NCBI GenBank assembly: GCA_030647775.1
Contig: JAUSJC010000010.1
Location: forward strand, 434,001-498,000
Reading direction: 5' to 3'
DNA length: 64,000 bases
Source: Candidatus Curtissbacteria bacterium
GTDB taxonomy: Bacteria; Patescibacteria; Microgenomatia; Curtissbacterales; GWA2-41-24
Shown: positions 24,904-33,191 of the stretch, one piece after another
Position numbering within the stretch: position 1 is the first letter of the stretch
Layout: each line of letters starts with the position of its first letter
The notes under the pieces: model-generated
What the model saw: the letters and a program-made list of their open reading frames with translations, nothing else
What the model was told of the DNA's origin: nothing
Databases searched by the model: none
Program-made: the position numbers and the translations under genes

Positions 24904-26887
24904 AAATAATTTCGCGGCAGTGGTGCTTGCGGCGGGTGTCGGCAAAAGGATGAAGTCCAAGACCTCAAAAGTTTTGCACGAAGTCGCCGGCAAACCAATA
25001 ATTACACGCACCGTGGGGATCGTTGCATCCCTAAACCCCAGCCAAATAGTTATCGTTGCCAGTTCGCAAAATGCTAAAGACGTAAAAAGAATATTAAACG
25101 AAAAACCGGCCATCGCAATTCAAAAAGAGGCCCTAGGTACTGCTGATGCGACGAAGGCGGGATTGACAAAAATTAAAGAAGGCATAAAAGATATTGCGGT
25201 TCTCTATGGTGATGACACCGCCTTTTACAAGCCGCAGACTATCCTAAACGTCTTTGCGCTTCACCGAAAAACTTCTGCAAAAATTACTTTCGTCACTTTA
25301 GAAAAAGAAAATCCGTCTGGTCTTGGCAGAATCGTCAGAGAGAATGGTAAGCTTATCGGCATTGTCGAGGAAAAGGACGCGACAAAAAAAGAAAGGCAAA
25401 TCAAAGAAATAAATGACGGTTTATATTTTTTCAGCAAAGACTGGCTTTTACAAAATCTTTCCAAACTTTTACCCTCTCCAGTAACAGGAGAATATTACTT
25501 GACCGATCTTATCAAAATTGCCCTTTCCCAAAATCAAAAGGTCGAAACCTATAAATTAAAAGATCCCGGCCAGTGGCACGGAATAAATACCCCCGAAGAG
25601 TTGGAAGAAGCCAACAGCAAACTCAAAAACAAAATCCATATTATGGGAATCGTCGGTGCCGGTGCAGCGGCCGTTGCCGGAATTGCCAAAGCATACGGTT
25701 TTAAAGTTTCTGGATGCGATATTTCGCCGCAGTCGGCTTACTCAAAAGGGTTAGGTATTAAGGTCCAAAAAGGCCATGACTCCGGCCATTTGAAAGCAGC
25801 CGACATGCTTATAATCTCTCCGGCCGTCTTAAAACTAGATCCCAAAAACCGGGAGGTGGCAAAAGCAAAAAGTTTAAAAATCCCCGTTTCAACATGGCAG
25901 GAATTTCAGGGGGAATATTTACAAGAAGGTAAATTTGTTATTGCCGTGGCGGGAGCTTATGGGAAATCAACGACAACCGCCATGGTTTCTCAAATATTAA
26001 TCGATGCTGGTCTCGACCCGACATGTGAAGTTGGTGCAAAAGTCCTTTCATGGGATAAAAACTTTAGAGTCGGCAAGTCAAAATACTTCGTCTGCGAGGC
26101 GGACGAATACAATAATAACTTTTTAAATTACTCGCCGGATATTGCCGTCATCTTAAATATCGTCTGGGAGCATCCGGACTTTTTCAAGTCCGAAAAGGAT
26201 ATCACCGCATCGTATCAAAAATTTATTGATAATATCAAACCCGGCGGCACCCTAATCACAGGGTCCGACCCTCTGATACTTAAGCACAGAAAAAACGTCA
26301 AAACAGAGAAAATAGGGTCCGACCCTAACATTACTAACATTAAACTTTCAATAATCGGTAATTTCCGAAAAGAAAACGCCGCCGCCGCGCTTTCCGTCGC
26401 CAAAGCGCTAAACCTTGATCTCCAAAAAGCCAAAAAATCGATAGAAAATTTCAAAGGCTTGGGGCGCCGTTTGGAGTTAAAAGGGGAGATAGACGGCGTC
26501 AAATTTTACGATGATTATGCCGTTCAGCCTTATACGGTCAAAACTACCGCGGACGCGTTAAAAGAAGAATTTAAAGATAAAAAAGTTTTGCTCGTTTTTG
26601 AACCACATACTTTTTCTCGCATCGAAACTTTTTTTGGCGATTTTGTCTCTGCGCTTAAAAAATCAAATGTCGATAAAATCTATATAACAGAAGTTTTTAC
26701 GGCTAGGGAAAAAGGCAACAAAAAAACACTCGCTAAAAAACTGGCTAAAAAGGTAGGGAAAAAGGCAAAATTTACCGGATCGCTTGCCCAAACAGCGCAA
26801 GAAGTTAAAGATAATCTCGGGAAGTTTGAGATTGTCCTCTCGATGGGCGCCGGCGATATTTATAAGTTATACGATTTTTTTAAATAA
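24893..26887 (+). CDS. fusion of GlmU-type uridylyltransferase and MurC-type Mur ligase
   Basis: A strong AAGGAGGGT precedes the ATG. Residues 1-245 are a nucleotidyltransferase: VVLAAGVGKRMKSKTSKVLHE, EALGTADATKAGL, and GEYYLTDLIKIAL, as in the GlmU pyrophosphorylase domain. The left-handed beta-helix acetyltransferase domain of GlmU is absent. From about residue 247 a Mur ligase follows: IHIMGIVGAGAAAVAGIAKA, ATP loop AGAYGKSTTTAMV at 353-365, and CEADEYNNNFLNYSPDIAV. The WEHPDFF element recalls Mpl as well as MurC, but no other MurC is in the cluster. The fusion would make UDP-GlcNAc and add L-Ala to UDP-MurNAc. Two 13-bp palindromes lie in the Mur part. No frameshift is needed to join the domains. 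Confidence 0.9.
   Translation: MASKNNFAAVVLAAGVGKRMKSKTSKVLHEVAGKPIITRTVGIVASLNPSQIVIVASSQNAKDVKRILNEKPAIAIQKEALGTADATKAGLTKIKEGIKDIAVLYGDDTAFYKPQTILNVFALHRKTSAKITFVTLEKENPSGLGRIVRENGKLIGIVEEKDATKKERQIKEINDGLYFFSKDWLLQNLSKLLPSPVTGEYYLTDLIKIALSQNQKVETYKLKDPGQWHGINTPEELEEANSKLKNKIHIMGIVGAGAAAVAGIAKAYGFKVSGCDISPQSAYSKGLGIKVQKGHDSGHLKAADMLIISPAVLKLDPKNREVAKAKSLKIPVSTWQEFQGEYLQEGKFVIAVAGAYGKSTTTAMVSQILIDAGLDPTCEVGAKVLSWDKNFRVGKSKYFVCEADEYNNNFLNYSPDIAVILNIVWEHPDFFKSEKDITASYQKFIDNIKPGGTLITGSDPLILKHRKNVKTEKIGSDPNITNIKLSIIGNFRKENAAAALSVAKALNLDLQKAKKSIENFKGLGRRLELKGEIDGVKFYDDYAVQPYTVKTTADALKEEFKDKKVLLVFEPHTFSRIETFFGDFVSALKKSNVDKIYITEVFTAREKGNKKTLAKKLAKKVGKKAKFTGSLAQTAQEVKDNLGKFEIVLSMGAGDIYKLYDFFK
26260..26272. 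repeat. AGGGTCCGACCCT palindrome, copy 2
   Basis: In frame inside the MurC half of the fusion gene, read as Gly-Ser-Asp-Pro. It lies 54 bp before copy 3. Confidence 0.85.
26314..26326. repeat. AGGGTCCGACCCT palindrome, copy 3
   Basis: In frame inside the MurC half of the fusion gene, also read as Gly-Ser-Asp-Pro, with the extended left flank AAAAT shared with copies next to the RAYT gene. Confidence 0.85.
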
Positions 26888-26888
26888 A

Positions 26889-27884
26889 ATGCCAAATTAC
26901 GAAGAATTAAAAAATATTCTAGGGCCACTAAGGGTTTTTGAAAATGAACCACTGGCAAACCATACCTATTTTAAAATCGGCGGCCCGGCGCGGCTTTTTT
27001 TCGAGGCTAAAAGCTTGGATGATCTCAAGCTGGCCATAACAACAGCCAAAGAAAATAAAATCCCATTTGTTATTCTTGGCGGCGGCGCTAACGTACTTGT
27101 ATCGGATAAAGGCTTTAACGGACTGGTTATTAAAAACAGGGCGGATGGTATAAAACTGGTTGGTTTAAAAGGGACAATCGACAAAACCGGGACCGGGATC
27201 AAAAACGCTCTTGTTTGGGCTTCATCTGGTACGCCGATGAATCAGCTTGCCCGCTTTACCATTGATCAAGGCTTGGAGGGGTTGGAATTTTTACTGTCTG
27301 TCCCCGGAACTATTGGCGGCGGGCTTAAAATTAATGCCCATTTCGAAGTTGAGAAAGGCGATTTTATCGGCAGCCGGTTAGTTTCCGCGCTACTCTTTAA
27401 CACAAAAACCAACCAAATAAAAAACGTAGACCAGACTTATTTCGAATTTTCTTACGACTATTCCAAAATCCAACAAACCGGTGAAATAGTTCTAGAAGCC
27501 GTTTTTCGGCTGGACAGAGCCCAAGATTCCCAAGGCCTTTGGCAAAGAGCGATGGATAATGTCAAAAGAAGAAATGACCAGCAGCCGGTCGGAATTGCCT
27601 GCTCCGGTTGTGTCTTCCGCAACATTTCACACGAGGATGCAGTTCATCTGGCCACTCCTAACCTGACAACATCAACCGGCTACATTATCGATAGCCTTGG
27701 CCTTAAAGGTACCAAAATTGGAGGCGCCGAAATTTCTACCCACCACGCCAATTTTATCTTAAATACCGGAGGCGCCATGGCCCAAGATGTTATAGAATTG
27801 ATTAACCTGATCAAGGCCAAAGCTAAAGAAACATACGGTTTGGATTTAAAAGAAGAAATATTTTTGATCGGAGATTTTTTATGA
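26889..27884 (+). CDS. murB: UDP-N-acetylenolpyruvoylglucosamine reductase
   Basis: The ATG at 26889 (MPNYEELKNILG) directly follows the fusion gene. FAD-binding signatures are clear: NHTYFKIGGPARLFFEA, FVILGGGANVLVSDKGF and SVPGTIGGGLKINAH. The active-site stretch near residue 240 reads ACSGCVFRN, with Cys where most MurB proteins have the catalytic Ser that protonates the enolpyruvyl group; Cys at this place is known in some lineages. NFILNTGGAMAQDVIEL marks the C-terminus. It reduces UDP-GlcNAc-enolpyruvate to UDP-MurNAc with NADPH. The stop overlaps the murA start as ATGA. Confidence 0.93.
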   Translation: MPNYEELKNILGPLRVFENEPLANHTYFKIGGPARLFFEAKSLDDLKLAITTAKENKIPFVILGGGANVLVSDKGFNGLVIKNRADGIKLVGLKGTIDKTGTGIKNALVWASSGTPMNQLARFTIDQGLEGLEFLLSVPGTIGGGLKINAHFEVEKGDFIGSRLVSALLFNTKTNQIKNVDQTYFEFSYDYSKIQQTGEIVLEAVFRLDRAQDSQGLWQRAMDNVKRRNDQQPVGIACSGCVFRNISHEDAVHLATPNLTTSTGYIIDSLGLKGTKIGGAEISTHHANFILNTGGAMAQDVIELINLIKAKAKETYGLDLKEEIFLIGDFL

Positions 27885-29137
27885 TTACTTATGAGATAAC
27901 TGGCGGCACAAAACTTTCAGGCAAAATCAAAGTTGCCGGTAATAAAAACTCAATTCTGCCCATTATGGCCGCTTGTCTTCTAACAGAAGACACTTGTACC
28001 ATCAAAAACGTTCCCCAAATTTCCGATGTGGATGTGATGAAAAAGCTGCTCGAGCTAACCGGAGCAAAAATTGAGTGGAAGGATAAATCAACGCTTGTTA
28101 TAAGCGCCAAAGAAGTAAAACCAGTAGATTTTCCCCAAGAATTGACACAAAAGCTAAGAGCGGCTGTCCTCCTCATGGGGCCGATGTTGGCTAGATGCGG
28201 TGAAGTTAAAATGGGCCACCCGGGAGGAGATATTATTGGCAGAAGACCTCTAGATACCCATATCCAATCACTTATTGCCCTCGGTGCCAAAATAAAAGAA
28301 GGCGATTTTTATGAAGGCTCGACCAAAGGCTTTAAGGGTACAGGTATCTTTTTAGAAGAGGCCTCTGTTACTGCTACCGAAAACGTCATTATGGCATCTG
28401 TTTTAGCAAGCGGTACAACCACGATCAGGAGAGCTGCTTCAGAGCCACACGTTATCGACCTATGCCAGTTTTTAAACAAAATGGGGGCACAAATCTCCGG
28501 TATCGGCTCAAACGTTCTAACAATTGTCGGCGTAAAACGTCTAAAAGGTACAACTTTCAAAGTCCGCCCCGATCATATTGAAGTTGGTACTTTTGCGATT
28601 TTGGCACTAGTTACCGCTACCAAGTTGGAAATAGCCCCTGTCATCAAAGAAGATGTCGAAATGATACTTCTTACTCTTTCAAAGTTCGGAGCCAAATATA
28701 AGCTGGGGAAAGAAACGCTTACTGTTTTCGGCAGTAAGCTTAAAGCCATAGAAAAAGTAGTAACTGGCGTCTGGCCGGGTTTTCCGACTGACCTAATTGC
28801 ACCAATGATTGTTTTGGCAACCCAGGCCAAGGGCGTGACTATTATTCACGATTGGATGTACGAATCGCGGATGTTTTTTGTCGACAAACTTCTTTCGATG
28901 GGTGCTAAAGTTGAAATTGCTGATCCTCACAGAGTGCTTGTGTACGGCCCAACGAAGCTTTTCGGCCAAAGGCTGGACACTCCCGATATTAGGGCCGGTA
29001 TCGCCATTGTTATCGCCGCACTTTCTGCAACAGGTAAGAGCCAAATCGATAAAGCCGAGCTTATCGAGAGAGGTTATGAAAATATAGTGGAAAGACTTTT
29101 AGCTCTCGGTGCCCAAATAACCCGTAGGCAGTCATAA
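27881..29137 (+). CDS. murA: UDP-N-acetylglucosamine 1-carboxyvinyltransferase
   Basis: The 418-residue protein has the EPSP-synthase-like fold with KVAGNKNSILPIMAACLL at the N-terminus, QKLRAAVLLMGPMLARCGEV and GHPGGDIIGRRPLDTH in the active-site loop, and VWPGFPTDLIAPMIVLATQA. In the loop, residue 117 (codon 28229-28231, GAT) is Asp where E. coli MurA has Cys115. That change is known to give fosfomycin resistance while keeping activity. MurA transfers enolpyruvate from PEP to UDP-GlcNAc, the committed step. It overlaps murB by 4 bases and ddl starts on the next base after its stop. Confidence 0.95.
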   Translation: MITYEITGGTKLSGKIKVAGNKNSILPIMAACLLTEDTCTIKNVPQISDVDVMKKLLELTGAKIEWKDKSTLVISAKEVKPVDFPQELTQKLRAAVLLMGPMLARCGEVKMGHPGGDIIGRRPLDTHIQSLIALGAKIKEGDFYEGSTKGFKGTGIFLEEASVTATENVIMASVLASGTTTIRRAASEPHVIDLCQFLNKMGAQISGIGSNVLTIVGVKRLKGTTFKVRPDHIEVGTFAILALVTATKLEIAPVIKEDVEMILLTLSKFGAKYKLGKETLTVFGSKLKAIEKVVTGVWPGFPTDLIAPMIVLATQAKGVTIIHDWMYESRMFFVDKLLSMGAKVEIADPHRVLVYGPTKLFGQRLDTPDIRAGIAIVIAALSATGKSQIDKAELIERGYENIVERLLALGAQITRRQS

Positions 29138-30064
29138 ATGTCCAAGAAATTAAAAGTTGGTGTTCTTTTTGGCGGCAAATCACCCGAGCACGAGATTTCA
29201 AAAATTTCCGGCAGGGAAGTCATCAAAAATCTGAATAAGGATAAATACGAAATAATCCCAATTTATATTGACAAAGACGGCAATTTTGATTCCCCCGCAA
29301 AAGTAGGATCGCTAAAAAAGCTAATCGATATTGCTTTCATTGCCATGCATGGTCCGTTAGGGGAAGATGGCACGATTCAGGGACTCCTTGAGTTTTTAGG
29401 AATCCCATATACCGGTTCCAGAGTTCTAGCATCGGCTTTGGGCATGGACAAAATTTCCTCGCTCGCAATATTTGCTCAAGAAGGTTTAAAAATACCCAAA
29501 TATGTGGTTGTCGACAATCCCCATGTAGATATTAAAGATTTCAAACTGCCAGTTTTTGTCAAACCGGCAAATCATGGATCTTCAGTCGGCGTCTCAAAAG
29601 TTATACATAAAAATCAGCTCAAGCAAGCAATCACTCTCGCCCTAAAATACAGTCCAGAAGTTCTCGTACAGGAATTTATTGATGGGGTAGAGGTAACCTG
29701 CGCAATCCTTGGGAATGACAAGCCAAAAGCTCTACCTCTTGTTGAAATCGTTCCCAAAAAAGAATTTTTCGATTATGAAGCCAAATATGATGCAAATCTT
29801 ACCGACGAAATCGTTCCGGCAAGAATCAGCAAGTCTCTAACAAAAAAAGCTCAAGAAGCCGCCTTAAAAGCTTACAGAGCGATCGGTTGCAAAGATTTTG
29901 GACGGGTAGACATGATCATTCGCGGCAAAGATATCTATGCCCTCGAGATCAACACAATTCCCGGACTTACACCCGTTTCTCTTTTCCCCAAAGCCGCCAA
30001 GGCTGCCGGCATCTCATACGAAAAACTGCTGGATAAAATTATTTCCCTCTCGCAAGAAAATTAA
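29138..30064 (+). CDS. ddl: D-alanine--D-alanine ligase
   Basis: This 308-residue ATP-grasp enzyme opens with KVGVLFGGKSPEHEISKISG. AMHGPLGEDGTIQGLLEFLG, PVFVKPANHGSSVGVSKV, VLVQEFIDGVEVTCAILGN and ALEINTIPGLTPVSLFPKA follow in the family order, covering ATP, metal and D-Ala binding. It joins two D-alanines for MurF. The penultimate position of the active-site loop does not suggest a D-Ala-D-Lac variant, but this cannot be settled by eye. It begins directly after murA and ends before a promoter for murF. Confidence 0.95.
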   Translation: MSKKLKVGVLFGGKSPEHEISKISGREVIKNLNKDKYEIIPIYIDKDGNFDSPAKVGSLKKLIDIAFIAMHGPLGEDGTIQGLLEFLGIPYTGSRVLASALGMDKISSLAIFAQEGLKIPKYVVVDNPHVDIKDFKLPVFVKPANHGSSVGVSKVIHKNQLKQAITLALKYSPEVLVQEFIDGVEVTCAILGNDKPKALPLVEIVPKKEFFDYEAKYDANLTDEIVPARISKSLTKKAQEAALKAYRAIGCKDFGRVDMIIRGKDIYALEINTIPGLTPVSLFPKAAKAAGISYEKLLDKIISLSQEN

Positions 30065-30074
30065 CTCCAGTTCT

Positions 30075-30103
30075 TTGAATTAAGTGCCCAAAAAAGATAT
30101 AAT
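30075..30103 (+). promoter_or_regulatory. murF promoter (leaderless layout)
   Basis: TTGAAT (30075-30080) and TATAAT (30098-30103) are separated by 17 bases. The first ATG comes 9 bases after the -10 box at 30113, so the transcript would begin at or just before the start codon. It creates an internal transcription start in the dcw cluster. Confidence 0.65.
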
Positions 30104-30112
30104 AGCAGATTG

Positions 30113-31318
30113 ATGATGTTTAATACCGATATTTTTGAAGAGGTCAGATCATGGAAAAAACCTCTCCATAAATCAAGGAATTATATTGCCAAAAATTACC
30201 TCAAACTTCTTCCGGAAGTCGAGGTAATCGGTATTACCGGTAGCGTTGGTAAAACCCTAACCCAAAACGCAATTTATTCGGTACTTTCCCAAAAATTTAA
30301 CGTCGCCACCGGCGGCGAAAATCTTGATCCTACATTTCGTATTCCCCAAACGATTCTTGCAACCAAGCCGTGGAATCAAAAAGTAGTCCTCGAATATGGA
30401 GTCGAAAAACCCGGCAATATGGATCATTACCTTTCTATCGTCAAACCTAAAATTGCGGTTGTTACGACTATCTCCCCGACCCACACAAAATATTTTAAAG
30501 ATATCGAGGGTATCTATAGTGAAAAGGTTAAGTTGGTAAAGGCTCTTGGTAAAAGCGGCTATGCAGTCTTAAACGCCGATGATCCAAACGTCACGAAAAT
30601 GGCAAATGAAACCGAAGCCAGAATTTATTGGTACGGTAAAAAGGCAGCCGACGGCGTAAAAATATCGCATTTTTCGCAAAGTCTTACCGGGTCAACCTTT
30701 CGTTTGCACTACAAAAGCCAAAAAGCTACTGTCAGCTGGAAGGCAGTGGGCGAACATCAATTAACTTCGGCATATGCCGCTGCAGCCGTCGGTCTTTTGG
30801 AGGGTTTGACTTTAAAACAAATCGCCAAGGGGCTTTCCCAAGTGAAATTGCCCGTGCACCGTCTGACTCCGCTTGTTACCAAAAACTTCAATATTATCGA
30901 CGATACTTATAATTCTTCTCCAAAAGCGGCTCTTGAAGCCTTGAAAACGTTCCTCAAATTATCGAAAAATTTGCATAAAATAATTGTCCTCGGTCCGATG
31001 AAGGACTTGGGTCATTTATCCCTCGAAGAACACAAAAAACTTGGGTCAGCCATTGCCAAATCTAAAATTAATGTTCTTATCACATACGAAAAGGTTGCCG
31101 AAATTATCGGCAAATCAGCCAAAAAATACGGCTTTGTCGGTAGAGTTCTAAATTCCGATTCAACGCAAGAAATTATAAAAGAAATTAAAAAACTCAAAAA
31201 GGCAAACAGCGTAATTCTAATTAAGGGCTCCCGCCATGCCCACCTGGAAAGAGTCGTTAATGGGCTTTTAGGAAAATCGACAAAGCTAAACTGTTACCAC
31301 TGTGGTAATCTTAAATAA
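30113..31318 (+). CDS. murF: UDP-MurNAc-tripeptide--D-Ala-D-Ala ligase, MurF-type
   Basis: The ATG at 30113 (or 30116) is chosen over a TTG at 30110 because of the promoter just upstream. Mur ligase motifs: ATP loop GITGSVGKTLTQNAIYSVL near residues 43-61, VVLEYGVEKPGNMDHYLSIV, VVTTISPTHTKYFKDIEGIY and the nucleotide-adjacent IIDDTYNSSPKAALEAL, the MurF-specific DTYNASP motif. At about 401 residues it is shorter than E. coli MurF, with a reduced N-terminal domain. It adds D-Ala-D-Ala to the stem tripeptide. A terminal CYHCGN could bind metal but is unusual. Confidence 0.9.
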   Translation: MMFNTDIFEEVRSWKKPLHKSRNYIAKNYLKLLPEVEVIGITGSVGKTLTQNAIYSVLSQKFNVATGGENLDPTFRIPQTILATKPWNQKVVLEYGVEKPGNMDHYLSIVKPKIAVVTTISPTHTKYFKDIEGIYSEKVKLVKALGKSGYAVLNADDPNVTKMANETEARIYWYGKKAADGVKISHFSQSLTGSTFRLHYKSQKATVSWKAVGEHQLTSAYAAAAVGLLEGLTLKQIAKGLSQVKLPVHRLTPLVTKNFNIIDDTYNSSPKAALEALKTFLKLSKNLHKIIVLGPMKDLGHLSLEEHKKLGSAIAKSKINVLITYEKVAEIIGKSAKKYGFVGRVLNSDSTQEIIKEIKKLKKANSVILIKGSRHAHLERVVNGLLGKSTKLNCYHCGNLK

Positions 31319-31337
31319 CTGCTCAAAATTAATTTAG

Positions 31338-32369
31338 ATGGTTCAAATTTTAGGCTTACTGCTATTATCATTTTTTACAATCAGTATTCTCCTGGTTCCG
31401 TTTATAAACGCCCTCTATAAAATAAGATTTCAAAGACGCAGTCAAAAAACTCGCGACATCTTTGAGGCTAGGACTCCAATTTTTGATAAACTTCATGGCC
31501 ATAAAGTCGGCACTCCGGTAGGCGGTGGAGCCCTGGTAATTTTAGTTGTGACTGCCCTTTATCTGGTTATTGTAAGTCTTGCCCCGCAGTTGGGGATTGA
31601 AAGAACCGCCGTCTACCCTTACAAAAAAGAAGTCCAAGTTCTCCTCTTCACTTTTCTCTCATTTGGTCTTTTAGGTGCATACGATGATCTTAGAAAAACT
31701 TTCGGTTTTACAAAAAATAAATTCTGGGGGATGCGCTTTCGCCATAAATTCGCTGTCCAGTGGGCCTTAGCACTGGCAGTTGCCTGTTTTCTTTATTTTG
31801 GCTTGGGAATTCACATTGTTAACGTCAGATTTTTTGATGTTTTTGACCTCGGCCTTTTATATATCCCTTTTGCCGCTTTTGTCATCGTTTCTTTTGCCAA
31901 CGCCGTCAATATTTCAGATGGTCTTGACGGCCTGGCAACGGGGCTTCTCTTAATTTGCCTCCTAGCCTTCTTAATAATATCCCGCACGATTTTAGATACC
32001 ACTCTTTCAACATTTTTGGGCCTTTGGATCGGCGCCCTTATCGCTTTTCTTTATTTCAACATTTGGCCCGCCAGGATTTGGCTTGGCGATGTCGGTGCTC
32101 TCTCCTTCGGCGCCACTCTTGCCGTTATCGGTCTTATTTTAGGAAAGTCAATTGCCCTTCCGGTTATTGGCGGCATGTTTATTGTTGAAGTTGCCTCCTC
32201 GCTCGCGCAAATAGTTTCTAAAAAAATCAGGCATAAAAAACTTTTCGAGGTTGCCCCGATTCATCTCTGGCTCCAGAATAAAGGCTGGGAAGAATCAAAA
32301 ATAGTTTTCCGGTTTTGGCTGGCTCAAATTATGTTCGCCGTATTTGGCCTCTGGCTCTCCTTTTTCTAA
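31338..32369 (+). CDS. mraY: phospho-N-acetylmuramoyl-pentapeptide transferase, MraY-type
   Basis: The 343-residue polytopic membrane protein has GAYDDLRKTFGF (DDxxK), VSFANAVNISDGLDGLATG and IWLGDVGALSFGA, the three cytoplasmic catalytic boxes of the MraY/WecA family, plus an early GTPVGGGALVIL. The C-terminal substrate box reads PIHLWLQNKGWEESKIVFRFW; classical MraY has HHH followed by a Glu/Lys-Gly-Trp, so two of three His are missing here. It forms lipid I from UDP-MurNAc-pentapeptide and undecaprenyl phosphate. Its position between murF and murD/murG supports MraY over WecA. Confidence 0.9.
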   Translation: MVQILGLLLLSFFTISILLVPFINALYKIRFQRRSQKTRDIFEARTPIFDKLHGHKVGTPVGGGALVILVVTALYLVIVSLAPQLGIERTAVYPYKKEVQVLLFTFLSFGLLGAYDDLRKTFGFTKNKFWGMRFRHKFAVQWALALAVACFLYFGLGIHIVNVRFFDVFDLGLLYIPFAAFVIVSFANAVNISDGLDGLATGLLLICLLAFLIISRTILDTTLSTFLGLWIGALIAFLYFNIWPARIWLGDVGALSFGATLAVIGLILGKSIALPVIGGMFIVEVASSLAQIVSKKIRHKKLFEVAPIHLWLQNKGWEESKIVFRFWLAQIMFAVFGLWLSFF

Positions 32370-32407
32370 TTTTATGAGCGAAAACGAAGAAAATAAGCTC
32401 TCTTAAG

Positions 32408-33190
32408 ATGCAAGATAAACGACCAATAGGACTTTTTGATTCCGGTGTTGGCGGCCTCTCCGTTCTTTTGGAAATTGCCAAAATCCTCCCCAACGAAAAC
32501 TTCATTTTTCTGGCTGATCAGCTAAACGTTCCCTATGGCGGCAAAACTAAAAGGGAACTGGAAGACCTAACTGAACGAATCACTTACTTCTTAATGAAGA
32601 AAAAAATAAAAGCTCTGGTGGTTGCCTGTAACACGGCAACTTGTTACGCCTTGGATTATTTAAGGTTCAATTTCGATATTCCCATAGTCGGCGTCGTTCC
32701 GGCCGTTAAGCCCTCCGCCAAACTTACCAAAACCGGGAAAATTGCCATTATGTCCACACCAGCCACAGCCAAAAGCGCCTATTTGGCTTCTCTAATAGTA
32801 GAATTCGGTAAGCATAAAAATTTCCTTAAACTAGGATGCGATGGTTTAGAAGATGCTGTCGAGACCTTAGATACAAATGCACTTGAGAAGCTTTTAGATA
32901 AATATTGCGCACAGATTAAAAAATTTGGTGCGGATGTTGTGATCTTAGGTTGTACCCACTTCCCATTTCTAAAAGAAGATATTAAAAAAAGGCTTGGCCC
33001 CAATGTGAAAGTTATTGATTCAGGCCAAGCAATTGCTAGGCGTGTTAAGTATCTTCTCAAGAGGAAAGACATTCTTTCTTCATCAAAAGATAGCGACCTT
33101 TTTTTTACTACGGGTGACGAGAAAGAATTTTCGCGCGTTGCTTCCCAACTTTTAGAATCTATTATCAAGTCCCAAAAAGCAGAGATCTAA
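32408..33190 (+). CDS. murI: glutamate racemase
   Basis: Typical racemase start PIGLFDSGVGGLSVLLEI, then FLADQLNVPYGGKTKREL, VVACNTATCYALDYLR with the first catalytic Cys, and VILGCTHFPFLKEDI with the second. The 260-residue length matches bacterial MurI. It makes D-glutamate for MurD without cofactor. It is followed after one base by a gene for a MurL-like epimerase, which would provide D-Glu by another route, so the cluster appears to encode both. A short GAAAATAAG run precedes the start; no strong ribosome site is seen. Confidence 0.94.
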   Translation: MQDKRPIGLFDSGVGGLSVLLEIAKILPNENFIFLADQLNVPYGGKTKRELEDLTERITYFLMKKKIKALVVACNTATCYALDYLRFNFDIPIVGVVPAVKPSAKLTKTGKIAIMSTPATAKSAYLASLIVEFGKHKNFLKLGCDGLEDAVETLDTNALEKLLDKYCAQIKKFGADVVILGCTHFPFLKEDIKKRLGPNVKVIDSGQAIARRVKYLLKRKDILSSSKDSDLFFTTGDEKEFSRVASQLLESIIKSQKAEI

Positions 33191-33191
33191 A

